The notes below the pieces were generated by a model, which saw only the letters and a list, made by a program, of their open reading frames with translations, made no database searches and had not been told where the DNA came from. From Prosapia bicincta (lineage: Eukaryota > Arthropoda > Insecta > Hemiptera > Cercopidae), in contig JBAIZL010000008.1 of assembly GCA_036971475.1 (NCBI GenBank), positions 9,970,763 through 10,034,762 of the forward strand: a stretch of 64,000 bases of DNA. The letters are read 5' to 3'. Made by a program: the position numbers and the translations under genes. Positions 1 through 11,461 of this stretch are shown here, one piece after another; positions within the stretch are counted from its first letter, which is position 1, and every line of letters begins with the position of its first letter.

Positions 1-108
1 ATAAATAGAGATGGGGTTGAAGACATTTGGGGCAAAACGAACCATTTACACAGATTGCTAGAAATGCGTAACCCTATAGGCGACTCCAAAAAGCACCTCT
101 ACTAATTA
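1..108. other. Unique sequence left of the pogo-like element
   Basis: AT-rich sequence with no recognisable gene. It ends in the dinucleotide TA, which would be the target-site duplication of the element starting at 109. Confidence 0.5.
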
Positions 109-376
109 CAGTGGGGTCTCGGTTAACCGAATCTTGACTCTACTTTGGATTAACCGAAGTATTTCCCGGTTAATTGGAATAGTAAACTAAATGCTTTATG
201 TAAATACATTTCTCGCAGCATACTTTAAATGCCATGACTTAAATATACTTTTTCTTAATCATTTCACTAGTTACTATATGTTTCTCTCTCTATTACTAAC
301 TGTGACCGCGTCCGTGTTATCCAAGTTTGTTATCTGAGGTATTGTCACAAAACCGTGGACAATCGAAACTCCACTG
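109..376. mobile_element. Short pogo/Tigger-like (MITE-like) element
   Basis: The left end follows a TA and begins CAGTGGGGTCTCGGTTAACC. The right end, at 376, finishes ATCGAAACTCCACTG. Reverse-complemented, the right end reads CAGTGGAGTTTCGATTGTCC, which matches the left end at about 14 of 20 positions, as expected for decayed terminal inverted repeats. Starting in CAGT after TA, and containing further TTAACCG motifs (around 150 and 170), is typical of pogo/Tigger-type Tc1/mariner elements. There is no transposase, so this would be a non-autonomous copy. The base pair after the right end is TG rather than TA, so the duplication is imperfect. Its right 130 bp is homologous to the satellite that follows. 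The family call is from memory of pogo-type termini and is an inference. Confidence 0.45.
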
Positions 377-3300
377 TGCATTAATTTTACAAAAGGTTTT
401 ATCTGTACGCCATTTTTTTGTTAGATAATATAGTAGATTCGTTTTTCCTTATTGTTGACAACATAGTCAATCATTTCACCAGTTTACTACACAGTCTCTT
501 TCTATTTCTAGCCGCGTCCATGTTATCCAAGTTTTCGTGTAGGCCTATCTGAGGGATCGTCGCAAAACCGTGGACAATCGAAACTCCACTGTGCATTAAT
601 TTTACAAAAGGTTTTATCTGTACGCCATTTTTTTGTTAGATAATATAGTAGATTCGTGTTTCCTTATTGTTGACAACATAGTCAAACATTTCACCAGTTT
701 ACTACACGGCCTCCTTCTATTTCTAGCCGCGTCCATGTTATCCAAGTTTTCGTGTAGGCCTATCTGAGGGATCGTCGCAAAACCGTGGAATATCGAAACT
801 CCACTGTGCATTAATTTTACAAAAGGTTTTATCTGTACGCCATTTTTTTGTTAGATAATATAGTAGATTCGTGTTTCCTTATTGTTGACAACATAGTCAA
901 ACATTTCACCAGTTTACTACATGGCCTCTTTCTATTTCTAGCCGCGTCCATGTTATCCAAGTTTTCGTGTAGGCCTATCTGAGGGATCGTCGCAAAACCG
1001 TGGAATATCGAAACTCCACTGTGCATTAATTTTACAAAAGGTTTTATCTGTACGCCATTTTTTTGTTAGATAATATAGTAGATTCGTGTTTCCTTATTGT
1101 TGACAACATAGTCAAACATTTCACCAGTTTACTACATGGCCTCTTTCTATTTCTAGCCGCGTCCATGTTATCCAAGTTTACGTGTAGGCCTATCTGAGGG
1201 ATCGTCGCAAAACCGTGGACAATCGAAACTCCACTGTGCATTAATTTTACAAAAGGTTTTATCTGTACGCCATTTTTTTGTTAGATAATATAGTAGATTC
1301 GTGTTTCCTTATTGTTGACAACATAGTCAATCATTTCACCAGTTTACTACACGGTCTCCTATTTCTAGCCGCGTCCAAGTTATCCAAGTTTTCGTGTAGG
1401 CCTGTCTGAGGGATCGTCGCAAAACCGTGGACAATCGAAACTCCACTGTGCATTAATTTTACAAAAGGTTTTATCTGTACGCCATTTTTTTGTTAGATAA
1501 TATAGTAGATTCGTGTTTCCTTATTGTTGACAACATAGTCAATCATTTCACCAGTTTACTACATGGCCTCTTTCTATTTCTAGCCGCGTCCATGTTATCC
1601 AAGTTTTCGTGTAGGCCTGTCTGAGGGATCGTCGCAAAACCGTGGACAATCGAAACTCCACTGTGCATTAATTTTACAAAAGGTTTTATCTGTACGCCAT
1701 TTTTTTGTTAGATAATATAGTAGATTCGTGTTTCCTTATTGTTGACAACATAGTCAATCATTTCACCAGTTTACTACCCGGTCTCCTTCTATTTCTAGCC
1801 GCGTCCATGTTATCCAAGTTTACGTGTAGGCCTATCTGAGGGATCGTCGCAAAACCGTGGAATATCGAAACTCCACTGTGCATTAATTTTACAAAAGGTT
1901 TTATCTGTACGCCATTTTTTTGTTAGATAATATAGTAGATTCGTGTTTCCTTATTGTTGACAACATAGTCAAACATTTCACCAGTTTACTACACGGCCTC
2001 CTTCTATTTCTAGCCGCGTCCATGTTATCCAAGTTTTCGTGTAGGCCTATCTGAGGGATCGTCGCAAAACCGTGGACAATCGAAACTCCACTGGGCATTA
2101 ATTTTACAAAAGGTTTTATCTGTACGCCATTTTTTTGTTAGATAATATAGTAGATTCGTGTTTCCTTATTGTTGACAACATAGTCAATCATTTCACCAGT
2201 TTACTACACAGTCTCTTTCTATTTCTAGCCGCGTCCATGTTATCCAAGTTTTCGTGTAGGCCTATCTGAGGGATCGTCGCAAAACCGTGGAATATCGAAA
2301 CTCCACTGTGCATTAATTTTACAAAAGGTTTTATCTGTACGCCATTTTTTTGTTAGATAATATAGTAGATTCGTGTTTCCTTATTGTTGACAACATAGTC
2401 AAACATTTCACCAGTTTACTACACGGCCTCCTTCTATTTCTAGCCGCGTCCATGTTATCCAAGTTTTCGTGTAGGCCTATCTGAGGGATCGTCGCAAAAC
2501 CGTGGACAATCGAAACTCCACTGGGCATTAATTTTACTAAAGGTTTTATCTGTACGCCATTTTTTTGTTAGATAATATAGTAGATTCGTGTTTCCTTATT
2601 GTTGACAACATAGTCAAACATTTCACCAGTTTACTACATGGCCTCTTTCTATTTCTAGCCGCGTCCATGTTATCCAAGTTTACGTGTAGGCCTATCTGAG
2701 GGATCGTCACAAAACCTTGGAATATCGAAACTCCACTGTGCATTAATTTTACAAAAGGTTTTATCTGTACGCCATTTTTTTGTTAGATAATATAGTAGAT
2801 TCGTGTTTCCTTATTGTTGACAACATAGTCAATCATTTCACCAGTTTACTACCCGGTCTCCTTCTGTTTCTAGCCGCGTCCATGTTATCCAAGTTTTCGT
2901 GTAGGCCTATCTGAGGGATCGTCGCAAAACCGTGGACAATCGAAACTCCACTGGGCATTAATTTTACAAAAGGTTTTATCTGTACGCCATTTTTTTGTTA
3001 GATAATATAGTAGATTCGTGTTTCCTTATTGTTGACAACATAGTCAAACATTTCACCAGTTTACTACATGGCCTCTTTCTATTTCTAGCCGCGTCCATGT
3101 TATCCAAGTTTACGTGTAGGCCTATCTGAGGGATCGTCGCAAAACCTTGGAATATCGAAACTCCACTGTGCATTAATTTTACAAAAGGTTTTATCTGTAC
3201 GCCATTTTTTTGTTAGATAATATAGTAGATTCGTGTTTCCTTATTGTTGACAACATAGTCAATCATTTCACCAGTTTACTACCCGGTCTCCTTCTGTTTC

Positions 3301-4045
3301 TAGCCGCGTCCATGTTATCCAAGTTTACGTGTAGGCCTATCTGAGGGATCGTCGCAAAACCTTGGAATATCGAAACTCCACTGTGCATTAATTTTACAAA
3401 AGGTTTTATCTGTACGCCATTTTTTTGTTAGATAATATAGTAGATTCGTGTTTCCTTATTGTTGACAACATAGTCAATCATTTCACCAGTTTACTACCCG
3501 GTCTCCTTCTATTTCTAGCCGCGTCCATGTTATCCAAGTTTACGTGTAGGCCTATCTGAGGGATCGTCGCAAAACCTTGGAATATCGAAACTCCACTGTG
3601 CATTAATTTTACAAAAGGTTTTATCTGTACGCCATTTTTTTGTTAGATAATATAGTAGATTCGTGTTTCCTTATTGTTGACAACATAGTCAAACATTTCA
3701 CCAGTTTACTACACGGCCTCCTTCTATTTCTAGCCGCGTCCATGTTATCCAAGTTTTCGTGTAGGCCTATCTGAGGGATCGTCGCAAAACCTTGGAAAAT
3801 CTAAACTCTGCTGCGCATTAATTTTACAAAAGGTTTTATCTGTACGCCATTTTTTTGTTAGATAATATAGTGGATTCGTTTTTCCTTATTGTTGACAACA
3901 TAGTCAAACATTTCACCAGTTTACTACACGGCCTCCTTCTATTTCTAGCCGCGTCCATGTTATCCAAGTTTTCGTGTAGGCCTGTCTGAGGGATCGTCGC
4001 AAAACCTTGGAAAATCTAAACTCCACTGTGCATTAATTTTACAAC
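250..4045. repeat. 215-bp satellite array, about 17 copies
   Basis: Near-identical units recur every 215 bp; for example the block containing TTTACAAAAGGTTTTATCTG recurs near 605, 820, 1035, 1250 and so on to 3825. The first unit (about 250-380) and the last two (from about 3790) are clearly more divergent than the middle, as expected at array edges. Internal units share a small set of linked variants (GTGGACAATCG or GTGGAATATCG; TTTTCGTG or TTTACGTG; three versions of the CGGTCTCC segment). The unit near 1350 has a short deletion. Each unit ends in the pogo-like end CGAAACTCCACTG. A 65-codon minus-strand frame occurs in several copies but 215 is not a multiple of three and other copies break it, so I do not call it a gene. 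Confidence 0.95.
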
Positions 4046-5840
4046 AAAAAAATACTTCAAGTAATATAATCATCACTTTTTAAAATATGAGTTGTAATAA
4101 ACACTGGAATTAACCCCACGATTAAAAACAGCGTTTCCCCTCAAATGATTAATAAATACTATATCCGCACGTCGGCTGGAAGCCAAGATTCGCTTTAGTG
4201 GAATGAACAGTAGTTTTCATTATACAAGTGGTGAATCGATTTAATATTCTGTGTTGCCAGACTTTGGGCCTCCGCCAGGAAGACACTAACGTCTTACAAG
4301 GGAACGGCCTTGTCTTCGGAATCGGGATTTCATTTTCGACTCCGCCCAAGTCGGATCATTCAGTTAAACCTCCAGCTCAATAAGTCGCTTTTCTGAAATG
4401 TCAGGGGGGGTTTGGGAAATGTTTGGTGAAACAAAACTAAAAAATCTGCTTACAGTCAAACAACAACGTTTTCATGAATGTTTTGTAATTAAGAAATATT
4501 CTGTATTGTTAATACAATCAAAATATTAAACTAGTCTGATTCCTAAAAAACCAGAGAAAGCCAAAATATTGGGTCAAATATTTTCATCAAATGTTTAGAC
4601 CAGTTCTTGTGATTCTTTTTTATGAAGCAATTTTCGATTTTTGGTTGATATTTTTCTCCTTTTTATTGAGAATAATTGGGTCTATATTTTTCAAATTTTA
4701 AATGTTTTTGTACGTTTTTAAATGTTTATATATAACATTGTCTGTCTTTTACGAAATTTTCAATTTTTATTTCGATCCTAAAATAACTTTCATAATGTGT
4801 AAATGTGTTTTATTTTGTAGCTTGAAATTTGTGTAATAATTTCCGGACGAAAATATATTTTTTTAATATTTTATTTATTATAACAATTTATCTTAGGATG
4901 TTACACTTTATTATTTTATGGCTCAAAATAGTATTGTCTGTAGAAAAAGTGGTCGGTTTTAAATATTTTCTGTAGGGCCTATGTATGTAACCAACGGGAG
5001 AAAATCTATACTTAGCTTCTGAGGGAAGACCTTAGCTTTGTTCACATAGAATCGAACCTGACATTTGATTTCCCTTGAAACGTTATTCTTCCATAGAAAC
5101 TATGGAGAAGGCCGAAACGCACTCGCAAACAAAACAAAGGTCGACAGCCAACTATCCAAAACTCCACTGAGACAAACGGCTTACTCAGCAAGCAAATAGT
5201 TCTTGCTCTGCACATATATACAGTAACTCCGCAGAGAAAAGGCTAATACCAATGGTAGGCAGATTCATTATTTTGGAAATTGAGTACGTTTTCATCTTTT
5301 TCCGAACATCTGAAAGCGAATTTAGATAATCAACGACTCGGGTAGTTTAATATCCTACCGTAATATTTTCATGGTTTCTGTCAAGTTTCATCACTTCTAC
5401 TACACAGGTGTAGTTAGTTCTTATTTTATCGGTGGAAAACTAAGCAGGTATTTGCCATCATTAGAATTTTTGTCTCATCTTCTGGAGGCAAATTTATAGC
5501 GGAAGACTTCAGGGTTGAACTGTTTCAAGAAGTCTCGCATATTCTGCAGGTAACGTAATCACACTGTAGATAGCATAGCTTATATAATTATCACCAACGG
5601 AGTAAGTAAAACAATGTGAAAATATTTTCGCCATTCATTGTTAGATACTTTGTCTACTCAGAAACTCAGAGCATATTAAAGTCAACTAAACGAGTAGCCT
5701 TCAATGCAAGACATAAAAACACGTTTTCTAAGAATATGTTTAGTAGCGGTGTCTAAAATGTACACACGTTTGTCAGTGATTCTGTTTGTTGGAACTATAC
5801 AGGTTTCCCACTTAACAATGAAGCAGTGTTTTGTTCTTAA
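4046..5840. other. Unique AT-rich spacer without a recognisable gene
   Basis: About 1.8 kb. The stretch 4150-4400 is less AT-rich and holds a 66-codon minus-strand frame that lacks an ATG and matches nothing I know. A small hairpin (CCATAG, AAA, CTATGG) lies near 5092-5106. The rest is AT-rich sequence with stops in all frames. Confidence 0.6.
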
Positions 5841-7253
5841 ACTAACAAACATTTACTGAAACTCCTATTGTTGCATATTGTAGGAGAGTCTTGAATGATA
5901 GTTTTGCTAAACTCCTGTCTTGACCTGCCTTGGCAATATGTTGCGATGTTTGCATAATACAGTACTAACAAACATTTACTGAAACTCCTATTAGGAGAGT
6001 CTTGAACGATAGTTTTGCTAAACTCCTGTCTTGACCTGCCTTGGCAATATGTTGCGATGTTTGCATAATACAGTACTAACAAACATTTACTGAAACTCCT
6101 ATTGTTGCATATTGTAGGAGAGTCTTGAATGATAGTTTTGCTAAACTCCTGTCTTGACCTGCCTTGGCAATATGTTGCGATGTTTGCATAATACAGTACT
6201 AACAAACATTTACTGAAACTCCTATTAGGAGAGTCTTGAACGATAGTTTTGCTAAACTCCTGTCTTGACCTGCCTTGGCAATATGTTGCGATGTTTGCAT
6301 AATACAGTACTAACAAACATTTACTGAAACTCCTATTGTTGCATATTGTAGGAGAGTCTTGAATGATAGTTTTGCTAAACTCCTGTCTTGACCTGCCTTG
6401 GCAATATGTTGCGATGTTTGCATAATACAGTACTAACAAACATTTACTGAAACTCCTATTGTTGCATATTGTAGGAGAGTCTTGAATGATAGTTTTGCTA
6501 AACTCCTGTCTTGACCTGCCTTGGCAATATGTTGCGATGTTTGCATAATACAGTACTAACAAACATTTACTGAAACTCCTATTGTTGCATATTGTAGGAG
6601 AGTCTTGAATGATAGTTTTGCTAAACTCCTGTCTTGACCTGCCTTGGCAATATGTTGCGATGTTTGCATAATACAGTACTAACAAACATTTACTGAAACT
6701 CCTATTAGGAGAGTCTTGAACGATAGTTTTGCTAAACTCCTGTCTTGACCTGCCTTGGCAATATGTTGCGATGTTTGCATAATACAGTACTAACAAACAT
6801 TTACTGAAACTCCTATTGTTGCATATTGTAGGAGAGTCTTGAATGATAGTTTTGCTAAACTCCTGTCTTGACCTGCCTTGGCAATATGTTGCGATGTTTG
6901 CATAATACAGTACTAACAAACATTTACTGAAACTCCTATTAGGAGAGTCTTGAACGATAGTTTTGCTAAACTCCTGTCTTGACCTGCCTTGGCAATATGT
7001 TGCGATGTTTGCATAATACAGTACTAACAAACATTTACTGAAACTCCTATTAGGAGAGTCTTGAACGATAGTTTTGCTAAACTCCTGTCTTGACCTGCCT
7101 TGGCAATATGTTGCGATGTTTGCATAATACAGTACTAACAAACATTTACTGAAACTCCTATTAGGAGAGTCTTGAACGATAGTTTTGCTAAACTCCTGTC
7201 TTGACCTGCCTTGGCAATATGTTGCGATGTTTGCATAATACAGTACTAACAAA
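5841..7253. repeat. Satellite with alternating 123-bp and 111-bp units, 12 copies
   Basis: Twelve units start at each ACTAACAAACATTTACTG. Six are 123 bp (L) and six 111 bp (S), in the order L S L S L L L S L S S S, which accounts exactly for 1,404 bp. The 12-bp difference lies between CTCCTA and TAGGAG, so these inverted hexamers are separated by 13 bp in L and by 1 bp in S. A linked substitution marks the types: GAATGATAG in L and GAACGATAG in S. Copies are otherwise almost identical. Because both lengths are multiples of three, one minus-strand frame stays open for 471 codons, but its unit contains no ATG, so it is probably not a gene. Confidence 0.95.
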
Positions 7254-7611
7254 TTACAAGGCGCGGGAGTCTATAATTTGCTGTGTCGTACTGTAACAAT
7301 GCACGAACTGTGTATTCAATAAAAACTGAATTATTCATGAGAACGTAATCTTATTTGCCGCAAACACGTTATCAATATTTGCCCGTCAGGCGATCTGATA
7401 ACCTGCAAATATCACACTGGGACTGAAGTGTTATCATGTGGGTTCACATCAAGGAATTAGTTTAAATTGACGATTGCACTGTATTACTTGTAATACGCGT
7501 TTAGTATCGTGGCTTTGTTTTATCCTCGAAGAGTTTTTACTTATCTACAGCGCGATATCATTTTTTATAATTTGAATATTGCAATGATGAAAGCTCCTAC
7601 AAACTTTATAG
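7254..7611. other. Unique spacer, no gene seen
   Basis: AT-rich sequence. It contains an AATAAA-type hexamer near 7318-7324, but no upstream coding region that would make it a meaningful polyadenylation signal. Confidence 0.5.
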
Positions 7612-7820
7612 AAACAAGTCATATAAACAAGAATGTTCTAAAACCAATCCCTACTTGTGTCAACAAACAAAAAATATTTCACTTACTTTTAATTAAATAA
7701 TTACAAATAATACAAATAAAATAAAATGACCTATGCGTTAAAACAGCTGTTCTACCACATAACCTATAACATAAAATCAGCTGTTTTATGAAATCATATG
7801 TTATCACTTATTTTAAGCCA
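7612..7820 (+). repeat. Dispersed repeat, copy A
   Basis: Longest of four copies of a dispersed element. Its core reads AAAACAGCTGTT, CATAACCTATAACATAAAATC, then CAGCTGTTTTATGAAATCAT and TTATTTTAAGCCA. The two CAGCTG-containing blocks are inverted relative to each other (AAAACAGCTG and CAGCTGTTTT). The upstream part (AAACAAGTCATATAAACAA to ATTACAAAT) is shared with the copy at 53772-53928 on the other strand, so homology covers over 150 bp. No coding capacity is visible. It may be a MITE or SINE, but I cannot name a family. Confidence 0.7.
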
Positions 7821-8307
7821 ACTTATTTCACCACTTCCTTATATGATGGAATTTATGAAACTTTTTAAAAAGTTTTAACCAAAAAGTCTATTATTTATTA
7901 ATTTTAAAAATAAATATGATTTTAGAGTGCGTTCAAGGTTTAAGATAAAGGAAAATCATGCAAGATTCAGGCATGAATCTGGTTGTGGAGATTAGGACAA
8001 CCATGACACCCCCTTAACTCCCTTAGGCCCATCCCTGAAGTAGAATCTCCAACTTATAGGCTACATCTGACTACATATAAATAAAACCAACACTTCGTAG
8101 GCGTAAAACTAAAACCAAAAGATAAACATTAGCTTCACCAACCCATCGTTAGACAACGGTGATTATCATTTTATATAATTGGTTGTGCGGCAAAGATGAA
8201 CAACCGAAGTAAAAAAAAACGATGATACAACTCTCCGAGACACTACTGCGATGATATAACCCCCTCAGCTCTTTTACTATTTCTTGAATTACTTCCTCTT
8301 GCCAAAT
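7821..8307. other. Unique spacer, no gene seen
   Basis: AT-rich sequence leading into the 38-bp minisatellite. No convincing open frame, RNA gene or repeat is visible. Confidence 0.5.
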
Positions 8308-9263
8308 GTTTTGTGAATGTCATAGCAACATCAGCTGACTTGTGCGTTTTGTGAAAGCCATAGCGACATCAGCTGACTTGTAGGTTTTGTGAAGGCCATA
8401 GCAACATCAGCTGACTTGTGGGTTTTGTGAATGTCATAGCAACATCAGCTGACTTGTGCGTTTTGTGAAGGCCTTAGCGACATCAGCTGACTTGTAGGTT
8501 TTGTGAAGGCCATAGCAACATCAGCTGACTTGTGGGTTTTGTGAATGTCATAGCAACATCAGCTGACTTGTGCGTTTTGTGAAGGCCTTAGCGACATCAG
8601 CTGACTTGTGGGGTTTGTGAAAACCATAGCAACATCAGCTGACTTGTGGGTTTTGTGAAGGCCATAGCAACATCAGCTGACTTGTGGGTTTTGTGAAGGC
8701 CTTAGCGACATCAGCTGACTTGTGGGGTTTGTGAAGGCCATAGCAACATCAGCTGACTTGTAGGTTTTGTGAAAACCATAGCAACATCAGCTGACTTGTG
8801 GGTTTTGTGAAGGCCATAGCAACATCAGCTGACTTGTGCGTTTTGTGAAGGCCATAGCGACATCAGCTGACTTGTAGGTTTTGTGAAAACCATAGCAACA
8901 TCAGCTGACTTGTGGGTTTTGTGAAGGCCATAGCAACATCAGCTGACTTGTGGGTTTTGTGAAGGCCTTAGCGACATCAGCTGACTTGTGGGGTTTGTGA
9001 AGGCCATAGCAACATCAGCTGACTTGTGGGTTTTGTGAAGGCCTTAGCGACATCAGCTGACTTGTGGGTTTTGTGAAGGCCATAGCAACATCAGCTGACT
9101 TGTGGGTTTTGTGAAGGCCTTAGCGACATCAGCTGACTTGTGGGTTTTGTGAAGGCCATAGCAACATCAGCTGACTTGTGGGTTTTGTGAAGGCCATAGC
9201 AACATCAGCTGACTTGTGGGTTTTGTGAAGGCCTTAGCGACATTAGCTGACTTGTGGGGTTTG
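8308..9263. repeat. 38-bp minisatellite, about 25 copies
   Basis: The unit is CATAGCAACATCAGCTGACT followed by TGTGGGTTTTGTGAAGGC, and it repeats every 38 bp. Almost every unit carries the palindrome TCAGCTGA, which contains the E-box and PvuII hexamer CAGCTG. Variant sites (CAACATC or CGACATC; GTGCG, TAGG or GTGGG; GAATGT, GAAGGC or GAAAAC) follow a three-unit order in the first nine copies, indicating a 114-bp higher-order unit. The last copy has TTAGCTGA and breaks off at 9263. Confidence 0.95.
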
Positions 9264-9342
9264 AACCTTCCTGAAATACGAGGTTTCGTTTGTATCAGAA
9301 CCTAATAACGTGATCACTTCATTAAATTATTATTATTATTAT

Positions 9343-9465
9343 TTAAATGTGTTATGGGCCCTACTCAGAACAGACGAAGTCTTCTGATATCTGTGGTGCA
9401 GCCTATAATACTGTGAGGAGCGGAATATGGGCGGATGCACTCAGAACCGAGAGAAATAGAAGGCG
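9343..9465 (+). pseudogene. Tandem duplicate of the R1-like fragment's 5' part
   Basis: This 123-bp segment is a second copy of 9466 to about 9575. Both start TTAAATGTGTTATGGGCCCT and end GAGAGAAATAGAAGGCG. Both encode the same short run, including WADALRTERNRRR. The upstream copy ends in an in-frame TAA just before the second copy begins. It keeps a few bases missing from the downstream copy (GATATCTGTGGTG near 9385). This looks like a local tandem duplication of a retrotransposon fragment. Confidence 0.75.
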
Positions 9466-9870
9466 TTAAATGTGTTATGGGCCCTTCTCAGAACAGACGA
9501 AGTCTTCTGCAGCCGATAATACTGTATGGAGCGGACTATGGGCAGATGCACTCAGAACCGAGAGAAATAGAAGGCGGATGGCCTCGGTGCAGAGAACAGG
9601 GGCACTAAGAGTAGCGTGTTCTTATCGAAGGGTCTCTGAATCGTCGGCTCTAGTGGTGGCGGATATAATTCCTACTGACCTACTGGCACTAGAGGAGAAG
9701 ACCATTGCAGAGCGACGAAACAATATGAACAACAGGGATAACAAAAGGGAAGCGAGAAGAACGACGATGGTAAAGTGGCAGGAAAGATGGTCTGCGGAAC
9801 CCACCGGAAGATGGACAGCCAGACTAATCAAAAACCTATTCAGTTGGACTGACAGGCAGCATGGAAAGGC
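9466..9870 (+). pseudogene. R1-like non-LTR retrotransposon, C-terminal ORF2 fragment
   Basis: The frame encodes WADALRTERNRRR, then MASVQRTGALRVACSYRRVS, SALVVADIIPTDLLALEE, a run of R and K residues, and WQERWSAEPTGRW with TARLIKNLFSWTDRQHG. This order (WADAL, QR..LRV..YRTVS, V.AG.IPIDLL..E, WQ.RW, G.WT..L) is the thumb and post-reverse-transcriptase region of R1/LOA-type non-LTR elements. The catalytic FADD region and endonuclease upstream are absent, and the expected C-terminal cysteine-histidine part is lost after about 9865. It is therefore a 5'- and 3'-truncated relic. The frame begins at an ATG at 9470 only by chance. Confidence 0.8.
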
Positions 9871-9907
9871 TAAAAATTTATTTTACAATTGCACTATTGT
9901 TGTCTAG

Positions 9908-11461
9908 ACTATTTAGTAATATATCCGGTTGTTAGTGTTGCTTTATCTAAAAAATACTGTTTTTCCACACCGCTGTTGTTGAGTAACAAACTATCATGAA
10001 CTAATAATGAGAACTAATTCTAAAACTAAGTTCACCGTTGGTATGTAGTGAGTGCCCAAACTAACCTAAGTCGGAATAATCGGCGTAGTAGAATATTTGT
10101 AATCGGTAGTACCAAAATAGTATCATGCGAGTATCCAAAATGGGATGTCTTTGCTACCTAGTAAATCTAGCAGCTCTGACCACTGTACTCAATATATCTT
10201 TACGAAATGAGAGCTCAAACCTTGTCTACCTATCTGTTCTTGTTACTAAAAGACTCGAAGAATATTAAGCCGTCATAAATAGAGATCCGTTCTAACGTTC
10301 TCCCTAAGTCAGTTGTGAGATTTCAATGTCCATAATACATCTATCTAGTGGTCAGCATTGAGGGCAATATTATAGATCGCGCCACATAGCTTGGTGTGTA
10401 GGGGTACGAACTACCCCCACTACACTTCCCCTACAGTTAGATCAACTTCAAAGCCACTGCCGTCTTCAGTAATGCTGCTTGACCGGACTGTATCGTGTCT
10501 GCTGGCAGTGGAAAGAGTACGGTGCGCACGTGCCTTCGATACACCCAGCTATGTAGCACGATCCGTAAAAACATAACTCGTAATTGGGTATTTTCACAAA
10601 GAAATCTGTTCCTGCAATGAAGATGCAACGAATGGTGAGCTTAAACTGAACAGTTGTTTAAACTGTCGCTGCTTCTAAATAATTAAGATAACTGGATCGG
10701 CGTCTATACAGTCACGGGTTAGACACTATGCCATCGCTAGCTCGATTTTCTGAGACTAAGTCCGATCTAAAATGAATATTTCCTTAGTTTGAAAATATGA
10801 CAATCGCGAAGATTCGACTCTTTAAAACGGACGAACGTTGGAGTCTCGAGTGATGCACGCCGTTAACATATCATTGTGTTGCATTATTAATATAGTACAC
10901 GTTAGGTGGTAGTTTGAAGAAGTGTCTGCCTCCACTTGTTACATTCAGAACGATTGGCGATGTTTCTGATTTTGGATCTTCAGATTGCGTCATCATTATT
11001 TCAGAGATAAAATATGCGTAATCTCTTAAGTAGGTCAGAATCGACTGACCTTGAGAAATTTTCAAAACCAAATTGCTTCCAGCGTATCGGGCGTCTATAA
11101 GAGTTTCGCATAACTTATACATTTATAGTAGTATAAACATGCTCTTCTTTCAGAAGCCCGTGTTGAAACATATAAACAGAAAGAACAGGTTGTGACAGTC
11201 GGAGGAGTGAACGCTTTTATAACCACGGCTACAAACATTTTAATCTGAGAAAAACATTAAATTTTGCGCGATTAAACGTTTGTTACTAGATGTACGTAAG
11301 AATTTTTTCATTTTAGAAATTAGATTAAAAATACATAGCTTATCAATATCATTATTTTGAATTACTTGAGTTGAGATCTATCAAAATTTAAATAAATTTA
11401 TACATTTAATTACTGATCAAAACTATTTAATAATAAACTCTCCTTAACAATGTTAAATAAA
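9908..11461. other. Unique spacer without a recognised gene
   Basis: About 1.5 kb with mixed base composition. 10380-10570 is less AT-rich, with short overlapping frames on both strands that match nothing I know. Apart from the weak candidate at 10871-11122, I see no supportable feature. Confidence 0.5.
10871..11122 (-). CDS. Unrecognised 83-residue frame, coding-like
   Basis: The minus-strand frame runs from an ATG at 11122 to a TGA and has a balanced composition, unlike most AT-driven frames here. An in-frame TAA lies directly upstream of the ATG, so it cannot extend that way. It has no signal peptide, no membrane segment and no motif I can assign. It could be a small gene, a decayed exon or chance. 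Confidence 0.2.
   Translation of the reverse strand: MYKLCETLIDARYAGSNLVLKISQGQSILTYLRDYAYFISEIMMTQSEDPKSETSPIVLNVTSGGRHFFKLPPNVYYINNATQ

Noticed and set aside
614..3173. Repeated 65-codon minus-strand frames in the 215-bp satellite
   Set aside because: They are one frame of the same unit seen again and again. The unit length is not a multiple of three, other copies break the frame, and no known domain is present.
4149..4349. 66-codon minus-strand frame
   Set aside because: Starts at TTG and matches nothing recognisable. It is listed only as a less AT-rich part of the spacer.
5837..7252. 471-codon minus-strand frame
   Set aside because: It arises because 111 and 123 are divisible by three. 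The unit has no ATG, the start is only a TTG, and copies are too identical to show selection.
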